The position numbers were made by a program, and so were the translations under genes. A stretch of DNA of 64,000 bases from Spisula solida (taxonomy: Eukaryota > Mollusca > Bivalvia > Venerida > Mactridae). Below the pieces are notes generated by a model. The model worked only from the letters and a program-made list of their open reading frames with translations, had not been told where the DNA came from and searched no databases. The DNA is taken from positions 20,503,322-20,567,321 of the forward strand of contig OX365955.1 in NCBI GenBank assembly GCA_947247005.1. Direction: 5' to 3'. Positions 29,413 through 41,700 of this stretch are shown one piece after another (within the stretch, counting starts at the first letter, position 1; each line of letters begins with the position of its first letter).

Positions 29413-32400
29413 GTGTGCAACGGCACGCCATCCACAAGCACTTGCCTGTATCATATAACGTTTCCGCTTCCTAGCATGGGTCTTCCTCAACAGCACGCTT
29501 TTTTGAAGCAAGCTGTTTCCTAGCATAGCGCTATAGAGGACTTGGTTGCTCTTCAGTTAGACAACAGAGGCTCCCCATAAGGACAGTCACATGTTCATAA
29601 AAATTATCATTCTTGTAGGATATGACAACACTCACTGTACTGTCTTTGATGCAAATAAAATACTTTATTATTAAGAATTCAAATATACATAGGTTGGCAT
29701 TAACGAATTAGCCAGGGAATACGCAATTAGCAACTAATTAGGGCGGTCTCCATGTTCCAACTCCCGTTTTTGGAAAATAAAACATTTTTACTAATTTTAG
29801 AAAGCTGTCAAGCGCTGGTAATACCTGGTGAAAGGTGCGTCCGAAAGCATGGTTCACAGTCAGTCAATTGTGACTTAATACTTCACTTTATAAAGTTGAC
29901 AACATCTTGAAAACAGTAATTCTCGAGATATTTTCGTTTTTGTTACAAAAATGTGGCGTCAACGTGGATCTCATGTGGTATACGTCATGACAAATCATGC
30001 GAACTAAAACGACTACTGATTGGTCGATACGCCAAGCGCTTTTGCAAGAAGCAATTTGATTGGTTCTTCTAAGATCTAGTTGGATACATTTGGTAGTCCA
30101 CCAAATTTTGCCGGTTGACCTTATTTTACGCTTATTACGCATGTAGTCTCAGATTGACAACTCGAATTATGCTATTTATTGCTCTGAAAAATATCGAAAA
30201 CATAAAATAATTCACAGCATTATGTACTTTCCCAGATCTGCAGCTACAACGCACGTTTGAGTCATAAGACTGGACAGTTGCCTCCCTTGGAAATTTGCAT
30301 AAACTTGTTTACAAATGGCGACTGAGTTACAGAAAGAGCAGCCAAGTTGTGGACTACTGTTCTATTAAGTTGTTAATGTAAGAATTCATTTTAAATCTTG
30401 GTAGTCATTAACTCTCATTCTTATGTATGTTTTCAACTCTTTCTTGGACTGATCAGCTTGTGTGTTGGACTTGGCAGTCCCATTCAGTGATTCACCTGTT
30501 CAAATTTCAATGCAAAACGGTGCATCAGACTCAGCAGGCTGCATGGCTGTTTCACTTTGGACAATTGTTGTCAGTGGTCATGCAGATAACGCTTTTGACT
30601 ACTGATCGCAAAGGCCCCTATTTTGATCCTCGGCCAGGGAACATGGTCATTTCTGAAAGTTTTTTTAGTGTTTCCCACCCAACTAGAGACAAACTGGTTG
30701 GAAACTGACTACAGTAGTGAGTAGTTTCAGACAGCGAGCAGTGTCCCACATTTGATATTTTTTCATATTTTCTGTAGCTCTTCAATTGAAGTGAAGAATG
30801 TAATTAAAGAACTACATAACAGCAAGAAGTGTGTAGCTAACAAACTACAATTCACGTAAATAAAAAGAAAAGGGAATCTTTGACCTAAACGAAAGACTGC
30901 GATAAAATAATAGGGGATTGCGCGGCCGGGAAAATCCCCATTAACGATTACATGCGAAATACACGTGATTGTTGTTGTTGTAGTTGCATTGGCTATGGCC
31001 TATTTTTTTTCGACAGACCGGATGCAGAATAATGATTTGGTAGACTGAAATTCACGTCCCACTTCCGGTAGAGGCAAGTTGTTGTTCAAGGTTTGAGAAC
31101 CTGAATCTTGTTTAATTTTTTTTCCAATATGAAATATGAATACAGTTCCACTCTTTTAATAACGTTTCGGCATACAAGCCTGATTGAAACCATGAAAATT
31201 ATTGAAAAATACACATCTTATTTAATCCAACGTAAAAAAACAAAACGGCAAAGTCGGAAATGACGTCACATCATTTAACGCGACATCATCGCGCGTTACC
31301 ACGACGTCGTCGCATGGCATAGCGCGCCAACTTGGGAATAATTATGTTGAATTGAAATATAAATAACAAATAAAAGACGAGTGTAAAACTATAATTACTA
31401 TATTTATAGAGCATATCTGTGCAACCCGTCTCCTAGATCGGAAAATACTCTTCTAAGTATTTGTTCGCCTAGTCTACTATGTGGTGCTGCCTGGCAGCCA
31501 GAGGCTAGATCTATAGTCTCTGTGGAGCAAACAAATTCCTTAGTCATTTTTTCCTTGATCAGATTATCCAAAAAACCTGATGGGAAATCCCCGATGGATG
31601 CAGTGCATTTGTTCATATTATTGACAAAACAATTGATGTCAGAGTGTTTTTATTAAATGGAAAGGGCAATAACATTAAGGCTACATTATCGTCGTCTGCA
31701 TGTCGGCAGTAAAAAGTTCAAAGTACCTGACTGGAGAGTATGAATATTATTCTTTTGGACTACAAAAAAAATGTAGCTCTTAGGCGACTTACTGAAGTAT
31801 TCATTAAACATTCAACTTTTTAAGTTAATATTTTCAACAATTAACACAGGCTTAGCCTAGGGCATGAGCTCTCGGCACTGAGAGTCTGTGGCCTATGGTA
31901 GTGTATCATTTCGCAAACCTTATGATATTTTGAAAGCATTTAGTTTTGATTAAGATAAATGGATAATAATGAAGTATTTGAGGCTCAACTGGCACATCAA
32001 GCTCCTACACTTACGTACTGCAACATATTATTATTTATCCAGTCACTCCCTGCTAAATCTGCCAGATAACTTAGCTTAATTCGGTCACCTGGTCATGTGA
32101 CTAGTGATAATCCGTCACCTTACCACATGATCTGACAGACTTCTTATATGAGGTTGCCGGTTGGAATTCCATACCCGAGGGTGAGGTTTTCCTATCCAAA
32201 ATGAGCTGGTGGTTGATCGGTTATTTTCTTAGACTTACCTGCGTCTACACGACATCTATCAATAGTTACGAAGTCATTGTTTATCGTGACGTTACGGAAC
32301 GAATGTGACGTTGCGCGCTAGTTAATGAAAGAGTAACAATAGAGTCCCGAGTTTGATCCCTTACTGAGCAAATTAAGCGACTGGATAAAAAGAATAATAG

Positions 32401-32549
32401 GTTAGTGCCGTGAATGAAATAAAAGATTATCCGGCTCGGCTGCGGAAATGCGTTCGCCTTGGCTTTTTCATCCATGGCACTAACCTTAATTGTTCTCTAT
32501 ATATGGCACTCACTGTCTGTCATTCTATCATCTTTAATTGTCATTGCAG
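29413..32549. other. Interval between FAM199X homologue and CH/ankyrin gene; likely promoters
   Basis: No coding exon could be supported. About 30316-30370 has a good ATG context (ACAAATGGCG) followed by 17 codons, a stop and a possible donor (TTAAT|GTAAGA at 30379), so it may be a non-coding first exon with a short upstream ORF for the downstream gene; this is weak. About 31255-31330 is locally CpG-rich. A 70-residue minus-strand frame at 31616-31404 has no recognisable similarity. Confidence 0.4.
31261..31268. promoter_or_regulatory. Candidate CRE (TGACGTCA) in CpG-rich patch
   Basis: A perfect palindromic CRE octamer sits at the head of a short stretch unusually rich in CG dinucleotides (ACGCGAC, CGCGCGTTACCACGACGTCG). 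A CREB/ATF-type promoter element is plausible, about 1.3 kb upstream of the CH/ankyrin start codon. There is no further evidence. Confidence 0.3.
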
Positions 32550-32585
32550 ATGTAGATAACCAAGTGAGACAAACAGCTTGCAACA

Positions 32586-32758
32586 ATGTCCTTAAGAACG
32601 AGAATCAATGGGTTCACCGCTTGGGTGAACCTGCGCCTTACGCCATACAACCAGCTATTGAACAATGTACTCATGGACCTTCTCACTGGAACACACATGA
32701 GATATTTGGTGGAAAGTTTTACTGGTAGTCACTTAAAAGGACTAGAAAATATGGATGG
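32586..32758 (+). CDS. CH/ankyrin gene exon 1 (start, first half of CH domain)
   Basis: The exon probably begins at 32550 after TGTCATTGCAG; the leader has an in-frame TGA, so ATG 32586 (CAACAATGT) is the first usable start. It encodes SLRTRINGFTAWVNLRLTPY and LLTGTHMRYLVESFTG, the opening helices of a CH domain. The donor is GATGG|GTTTGT, phase 2. Confidence 0.82.
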
Positions 32759-35700
32759 GTTTGTATATATTTATGTATGTAACTGCCGTTTATGTGTTTA
32801 TTTCAGAGTGGATCTAAATATCTACTGCATTAATAATCAATAAATTTCGATCCTCACTGACAGCGCTTGACTTGTTTGTTTTAAGTCAATATTCCTCTGA
32901 TAAAAATTTGTTTGGTTATATGTTAGATATGCTTTTCAAATGCCACTAAGATAAGAATTAATGAAAATATAACACAAGAATTTCAGACAAATGCTTGTTA
33001 CATTGATGAGCGTTTGTTGCCCTAAGTGAGGTTAAATATATAGTTAGTACTACTTTAATATCAAACATTTGCATTTTTTTCAGAAAATGCTGTACAAGAG
33101 TCACTATAGAACTAATTTTGCTAATTTAAAAATAGATTGTTAGCTCTAGAGAGGTTGTTTCTAAAGAAAAGATTTTGACAAGGAAAGGTTGTTGCAGTAG
33201 AGAGATTTTTTCTATCGAGAGGCTGTTTCTGTAGAGAGGTTGTTTAGGAATGATAGTTGCTATAGAGAGGTTGTTGCCCTAGGGTTATTAGTTATTACTG
33301 TGTGCATGTTTTTATAGGTTGACAGACCAACAGAAACAGACAAGAATTGATTGGGTTGTGGCTGAATTAAAGAGGAAGAATGTTATAGCTGAAGATGTAT
33401 TTGTTGATACCCGACTGTTTGCAATGAGGAGTGCAGATCATGTAAGTATTCTGTATTTAATTTGTTAATATATCTATGTAAAATGATGTTAATAATGTTT
33501 GATACTATATGTAGCTATATATGATTTGCCAATTATGATGTCTTTGACAGATACTTAATTATACTTCAAGTTTAACACAAGTCTGAAAGTTACTGTCCAT
33601 ACTTAGCCATGGTATTGTCCTATCTGAATTCTATGTTGAATATAGGTGTTTGTAACTTCTGAGTTCACATAATCTTGCCAATTTCTATCTGTTCCATCCA
33701 GAGAAACATTAACAACATTTGTTATGTCAGAATACCTTAGAGTGATGTTTGTGTGTTTTTTCCAGGTATTCAATCTGTTATGGCGAATGATAAGTCATGA
33801 TATCTGGTTTGTATGGGAGCGAGCTGAATATCTACAAGTTGAAGATCTGGATGTGCTAACTCAGGTTCCGTTTAAGGTTAGTTCATGTATGTAGAAACTC
33901 ACGAAGCCGACTACTGGGTAGAGAAAAGTTTGTTGTTAAGAAGTGAGTCAAAGGAAACATCTAATGTAGTCCTTTAAAGCAGAAGGTTTTAACTAATAGT
34001 CCAGGATATACAGACAACGACTAATTTGGATCCATTCTAATTGGCTGCTTATGTAACATGTCATTAACATATCCTCATGTATTACTACTACCAGTATATC
34101 TTGCTCAATATTTTGAGCCAGAAATCAATCTAGTGTGCCCTGTCTGCCTGAGCCTCCATAAAATTCACAAAGCTAAATTCAGTAACAATTTTAACAATGC
34201 TTGTGTTTAGGTTGTTATATGATTATTAATGTCTAACCTGAGCAAATTATTGTAACTCTGTATAAAATAGTTCTAACGTAGCTGACACTTGCTTGTAAAT
34301 GTAGGAATATAGTGCCTGACTGGTAAATGTGATGTGGCTGTCGGCACATCACCTTGTCAACAGTCTACTTACAGTAGATGTATAGTTGGTTAAACGGACG
34401 CCTGTAGAATAGGCTTTAACTGGGTACTTCATTATTATACCCCCAGATACATAATATAATTGGGGGCTATATTGGAGTCATGCTTGAGGTTGGTCTGTTG
34501 GTCGGTCGGTTGGTCCGTACAAATTTTGTCCGCGCTATTTCTCAGCAACCATTGGTCGGATTTCAATGAAACTTGGCATATATCATTAGTACCAAGTCTA
34601 GTTGCGCATATCGTCAGCGGACATCAGTCGGATTAATTTTAAGGGAGTTATGGCCCTTTGTTTTTTTATACTTGTAAATTTTGTGAGGGCTATTTCTCTG
34701 TAACTGTTAGTCGTATTTCATCGAAACTTTGCATATATCGTCGGCGGACGTCGGTCGGATTAATTTTAAGGGAGTTATGGCCCTTTGTTTTTTGACACTT
34801 ATAAATTTTGTCCGGAATATTTCTCGGTAACAATTGGTCGTATTTGATTGAAACTTTGCACAACTGATCAGCACCAAGTCTAGTTGTGCATGTAAGATAG
34901 ACTAGACATATATGCATATCATCATAATTTAGACGTCTCATACTACGTCACTGTGTCCAGCAGTACCTGGGGGTATTCATCACATTCAGTGATATTTCTT
35001 GTTTTCGACTTTTTTTGGTCCAGTGTTAGTACAATGTAATGACAAAGCCTCTGTATGACTGCAATATTGTTGACCGTGGGACAATATGCAATACCTTAAA
35101 TAGAAATAAATGAAACACCACATTGTTATTACAGTGGACACCAGAACCTCCTCCAAAGAAGAAGAAGCACAAGAATAAATCAAAGAAATCCCTGTTATCA
35201 GGATTTGGTCCACCAGTTGGTGAAGAATCAGACAAACAATCCGAGAAATCTGAAGAGGTTAGTGTAACATACGTCTTCATACTGTGTGTTATGTACCCTA
35301 CCTGACACTGAAACCTACAGCTTTAGTTACAATTCTAATTTCCGTATCATTTTTATTCCCCCCTATCGATAGATGGGGAGGCATATAGTGATTCACCTGT
35401 CCGTCCGTCCGTCCATCCGTCCGTCCGTTCGTCCGTTCGTCCGTCCGTCCGTCCTGGTTAACCCAAATTGACCGTTTCTTCTAGCATTAATATGGCTTGC
35501 TACAAAGCTTTCATACTTGCATGGATGTTGTGTATGAACACTCTCCACACGCCTGTACCACCTAACCCCATTTTGACCTTCACCTTGACCTAATTTTGGA
35601 CTTAGACTTATTGATGGACAAGGCTTCCACAGGGGGCATAAGCGTTTAGTGAACGCAGTCTTGTTGTCTTTAACATGTGCATTATTATTACTATAAAATA

Positions 35701-38700
35701 CCTTGCTCCCAGATCCTGAAACAACTTAAAAACCAATTTCAATCTCAAACAGAACTTATGTTATTAATGTCATTTGTTACAATACAACCAGTGTTTTTTT
35801 CATTCTTTGTTTGCTACCGGTAAACGGTACCTTTCCAATTTGAAAAAGGCTATGATTTTCCCAAATTTGAAGGGAGAGATTCCTAATGAACATTTAGAAA
35901 AAAATAGTTTCAAAATCGGACATAAAATGACAAAGTTATGAACATTTTTGACAAGAAGTCAAGCGTAAAATTTTGCAGAAACCAGTAAACAGTCACATGT
36001 AATATCTTTTTCTGTTTTTATTTGGCCTTTCTGCTTTATAGAAATTCCCAATTTCATGTTGTCACTACCCGAAAATTCCCAATCTGTACGGCCCCGGACC
36101 CTTTCCCAAAGAAGCGAAAAAAATCACTGACAACACAATACAATCTTTATATGTCAAAGAAACATTAGCTATGTATAGCCTTTGTTCATCATTAACATTG
36201 GGAATTAAACACATCATGTTCAAACTTTTAAAGGTACAAAGCACCTTGTCATGCCAATGGTCAACTAGTATTAGTATTGACATGACCATTGGTGAGGGTG
36301 CTGATGATGATGACCATGATGACGGATGTGATGTTTTAGATGACAATGATGTCATCGGTAGCGAAGTAATTTTAGACATACCCTCAAGTTCATTCTCTTC
36401 AAATGATGATGAAATTAACACCATCATTGTTAGTGATGATGATTTTGATGATGATGATGATGATAGCTCTGATTATTCTTATGAGGTAGTAGATGAGAGG
36501 TAATCAGTGATTGTTCTTGTTCAGATTGACATGATTGTTGTCGTTGTTGTTGTTGTTGATTAGAACTGATGTATGAATGTTAAGGTGAACAATCTCCACA
36601 CAGTGCTTGTCTCCCTTAGCAGTACATTCATTTGTAAAAAGCGATTTTTTTTCAGAAGTGAAAAAGTCCTAGTATTGTACTCAATTCGATTTCAAATTAA
36701 TTTATGGAGAAAAAAACTGTGAGACATACTTGGTAGGAGATCTTGGTTATCTTTAAGGGGAGATCACTGTGTGGAGCATTGGTCAATGAGTACTTAACAC
36801 CCATTGTGATTTAGTAAACTAATGAGCATGACGTTTTGTCTTCTGCTGGATATGTAATAATGTATCTGTTGTTGTTTCAGGAATTTCTGTCTTGTTTGCA
36901 ATAATTTTCTATCTTGTACTATAGTTTTTTAGCATTTACATCTAAGACCATCGTCAAATACCCATAATTAGTTCATTTTCCCTCCATTTAATTTCTGTTG
37001 TTAATTCAATTCCAATTATTGCATTTTCAATTAGTCTGCTGTAAAGAAGCATTTTGATTGGTCAATATTAAGTCTGGTTTAGTTTGTTAGCCAATGAAAT
37101 CGTCTAACATCGAAACTAGGTGTTAATGAAACAGTAAGATGTGGGTCAACAGTGTGATGATAGAATGTGTAACTAACATTGCTGAATCTTTACACCATAG
37201 GAAGCTGCTGAAGTTTAATTTTTGCTTTTGTTTGTGCTCACTTGTCTTTACTTTGTTGTTGTTTTGAATCGTTAGCATGAATGATAATGATTATTGTAAC
37301 AAAGCATGTGAGATTTGCCTTCTTTGTGTATATTGAGCTTACCCTTTTTTATTACCACGATAAAACAAAGCTGATTGATGACGTCACATTTGACATCATA
37401 TACTATGACAAATGACGTAATGGTGATTGTAACGTTCCTGGGAAAGAAAGTAGTTGGACGTTAACCTGTCTTGTTGTGCTATAAACGGCAGAGCATTGGC
37501 GATGTTGGCATCAAAATAATAAATAGGAAGCAATGCTTTGTTGTGTTATAAAATTCAGGCACTCATTTAAATGCATACATTCGCACTTGTGATTTAATTA
37601 CTATGCGTCCAAACATGTGCCTATATTTTATTCCGCAACAAAGCACAGCTACCTATTCATTATTTTTAAAAACAAAAATGATGGTGCATTATTATCAATG
37701 TCTCAAGTTTCATGAATATTATGATCTGTGCTTATAAAAGCTTTAACCTCTTTAGTAGTAATACACGCAATACTCGTCAATTATCTAATTGTTAATTACA
37801 ATAAACAAAAATATTAATATGAATCAATTGGCCTGCTTATTTCCAGGACTGCTCTATGATGAAAACTTTGTACTGTAATTTATGATCTAATTTCACGATT
37901 TACGCATTAGAAAAATTTTCAGGATGTTGCCTTGACTTTGTAAGAGGTTTAGTCATCAGTGAGTGGGTCTGTAAATGTTTTATAATTTAATAACATATTT
38001 TAATTATTGTTGTATTGTTGTACACAGTCAAAATGTCATCATAATTTTGACATTTGGGAGGATTGGGTAAGGATAATGCACATTGGTGATATGATGTATC
38101 ATATATTTTATGTGGCACTTCATTTGTGTGGAAGCTAGAGACTGGGAGCACATTGTTTAATGTATACATCACAGTGCCTATATTGATTATACTGTTTCAT
38201 ATGAAATGTTTGCACATATTTGTACATCCACTTGTTTGTCTTTCTGTTGTATTTATAAAGCAGTTACTGTGGCGCCATAAATAATGTTGCCTGTTACTAT
38301 GTCCAGATAATTTAACATATCAATGTTTCGCAGGCATTAGTTAATTATACCACAAGCCATTGAATAATCTCACAAGTTTTCCCCTATTTTAGTTGTCTTG
38401 TCAAAGAATAAATGGAGTTATTCCCCTGGCATCCACAGTGTTGTCTCCTCATGTTAAAGGTTTAGAGTGATTTTCTGTTTCTGAGAACATGTATTTCTGT
38501 TACTTGACAGCTTGTGTGAATTATTACTCCATTTCTGGGCAGGTATTTATGAAGCATCTTAGAAAACTAAGAATTTTCTTAGAATCTTAAAATTTCCTTT
38601 TGTGTAATACTATTAGCTAAATAATATCATCCAGATTATTAATTCTTAACATAGATTGTATGCATCTTGTTGAGTCTCAGCTACTATAATCACTAAGGAA

Positions 38701-41700
38701 GCATGTGCTATTTTCAATTTGCCAGAAATATGTGCATCGCACATTTTTGACTTTATAATAAGTCAAAATATTTAAGTTTTCAGCTAACTTAAAGATGCTT
38801 TATAAATACCAGCTCAGAGCTGGTTACTATTGACCACCTTTTATAGAACATTTCATAATTATCAATTTGTATTCTGTACATTGTATATGTACATGATTAG
38901 CATTTACGGTCATGATTTAAAAAAGTATTGCTTCTTCAATATTTTTGTCGTACCAGGTTAAGGAATTACTGGTAGCACTTGAACTCTCTAGGGGAAACAG
39001 TGAGATTCCTATAGATACACCTGAAGTATTCAGTGAAACATTCTCAGCTGACCAGGAAATCTATGAAAACCCATCTAGAACACTTGATGTTGATGCTGAT
39101 CCTGAACATGTTGGACACTATTATAGTGATGTAGGAACAAACAGAGAGTCACAAATAGACAGTAGAACTGGACATTCCTTTGTTACTCTTGAACAAAACA
39201 TAGTGGAAAGTACTGATAGTCTTACTGAACCTGCTGATGGTGAGATTGTTTTCACTGATGCAGAGTGTAGGTATATCACTAAAGTGGGAACTAACCAAGA
39301 GTCTGAACCAGACAGTAAAACTGGACTTTCCTATATACCTGTAGCTACTCTTGAAGAAAACACTGTAGAAAGTACAGATTATCAACAGGCTGAAGATGGT
39401 GATGTTCTACCCGATGCAGAGCATGGGTATATCACTGCAGATTCACCAGCTGAATATAGAAAGGAGTTAGTTAGTATATACATGATTCCACTGAATGATA
39501 TCGATCAGGAAGATGACATTGAAGAGGCAGAGAATTTGTTTCCCGGCAGAGCTTCACCTTGGCCTGAAGAAGACTTGGAACATGAGTTTTATGAAATAGG
39601 AACCAATCGGTACAGTAGTAATGAAATGGATATGAACGAAATGGGAACTGATCAGTCCTGGAGTAATGAAATTGATGTTAATAAAATGGGAACCAATCGG
39701 TACTGGAATAATAAGTTTGATGTGGAAATGTATAGATCTATGTATGAACTACCTGATTCTTATGATAAACGTAATGGTAAATATGTTACAGTTAATTGCA
39801 AGAAGGACAGATTAGTCTTTAATCAGTTTGAGGGTGACAAAGGCAAAACTGGTTTATATACTGGTCCTAATGTTCTTAACAATATGTCTGATGCTACAAG
39901 TGAACCAATTGAAGCATCTGCTCCTGATGGTCTGTATGGCTCGTTAGCTGACCATCATTCTGAATTACCAGGTCAACAAGAAGTATATAAACTCCCCGAA
40001 AGAGAAAAATCTATGGAAGTATTGAAAACCAAGGGAGGTAATTCCCATAGGAAAGATGACATTTCTGCAAAGGGAAGATACTCTGTAAGGCCCAGAAACT
40101 CTGTAGAACAACATGGAGAACAATTTAGAAGCGGTTCTTCGATGTCTAAAAGCAGTATCAAATCAAGGAGTAAAACACCCAGTACTAAGGGAAACAACTC
40201 TACTTCTAAGCAACAAAAGGGGAATAACTCACCATTTGTAAGAATACAGACACCAGCATTACCGAACAAAACTGAGGAAAGATTTGTTACTGACAAGGAC
40301 ATAGGGACACTTGATAAAGATAATGAAGTCCTGTCTGAACTCAAAGATGTTTGTATAATTACAATTCAATGGGACTGGCTTATAGTTATTGTAGTAGTGG
40401 TAATCTGGAATACAGTAAACTATTTTCATTCTAAGATAAATTATTAATTTTTATTTCAGATATTTGTAGTTTAGTTATTTTGTTGGCTTGTCTTAATACA
40501 GGGTTTATGGATGATTTTCAGTAGATTGGATTACTGTACTTTCGCACAGAATTCCAGGACTGAATGTCTTGGTACTTTGTCATTTAACTGTACTTACTTA
40601 GCCCTCTTTGCATGCTTCAGTGCATAAGGATCCTTTGACTGTACATTAACATTTTACTCCAAACTCTCCACACTAGTCTAATATGAGATTAGCTAGAATA
40701 TGTACAAATCTCAGGTGCAGCTTTATGGGACAACTATCAAGAGTGATTTCCCTTGATAATGCTTTTTGTTAAGGCCACTTTAAAAGTATTCAGCTTATCT
40801 CCTCCGTCCTTGCATTCACATTGTTGGAAAGTATTTATAATGGACATGGGACAGGTGTGTGACTTGTCATTCACTATGCATGGAGTAAAGGGTTAATGTA
40901 ATAGGGGGTTCATATATATTGTTGAAGAAATGGTGCACTGAGGTCTTCAGTATATGTGGAGGTAGTTTACTAAGTTGATTATAAGAGTTTATGAAACGTT
41001 TTCTATACTACCTTAGGTTTCTTATTCATCCTTGAAAAAAACATTTCACTAACTCTAATCTATACTCAGAAAGCTGCATTTGCTATCAAGTGTTTTAGTT
41101 TTTCTCATCAAACTGTTTTTTTATAGATGTTGGATTGTGTTTAATTAAAGTTTTTTGTGTTTGATACTTGATTGTGTGGTTTGGGGTTTGTTTCACTCGC
41201 TGTTATTATTCTTTCTTTCTTAATCATTCATTCTCTATAAATATTGTAAAGTTAAATAGTTATAAATTACAATGGTATTGGTAATTTAATGTTAAAAATG
41301 TTTCTAATACATTTACTTATACAATTGCTGAACAGTTAAATGTACATTGATTTTTAATGTTAGAAATTGTTGAAACTTTCTAAATAATTGAATTTGTCGT
41401 GCAAGTACTCAATTATCTGTAATTAATTATTCTGATTGTTAAATTATGTGCACGAAATAGATTGATATCCATAATTTCCTTGGTGATATAAAACAATAAA
41501 ACGATGGAGATAAAAGGCTGAGATGGAGGCTTAATTGCAATTAAATTTCAATGCTTTCTTCTTGCATGAATTACATGAATTTCGTCATCTCCTGGTAAAA
41601 TAGTTAATGTATCAATCCACCATGGGAGGTATCTATCTGCCATTGGATAGGTCAAGGTATATAACCTGGTAGGCATTCTTTTTGGAGTAACCGGTTTGTG

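Noticed and set aside
29888..30142. 84-residue minus-strand frame as FAM199X first exon
   Set aside because: It ends in a stop and lacks the acidic, Ser-rich composition expected; no supporting splice donor.
31404..31616. 70-residue minus-strand frame as a gene or the missing FAM199X 5' exon
   Set aside because: No similarity to the FAM199X N-terminus, no phase-2 donor at its end, and it terminates in a stop rather than a splice site.
32459..32728. 89-residue frame overlapping exon 1 of the CH/ankyrin gene as the true start
   Set aside because: The overlapping frame at 32586 gives an unmistakable CH-domain start that continues in phase into exon 2; the other frame hits a stop and shows no homology.
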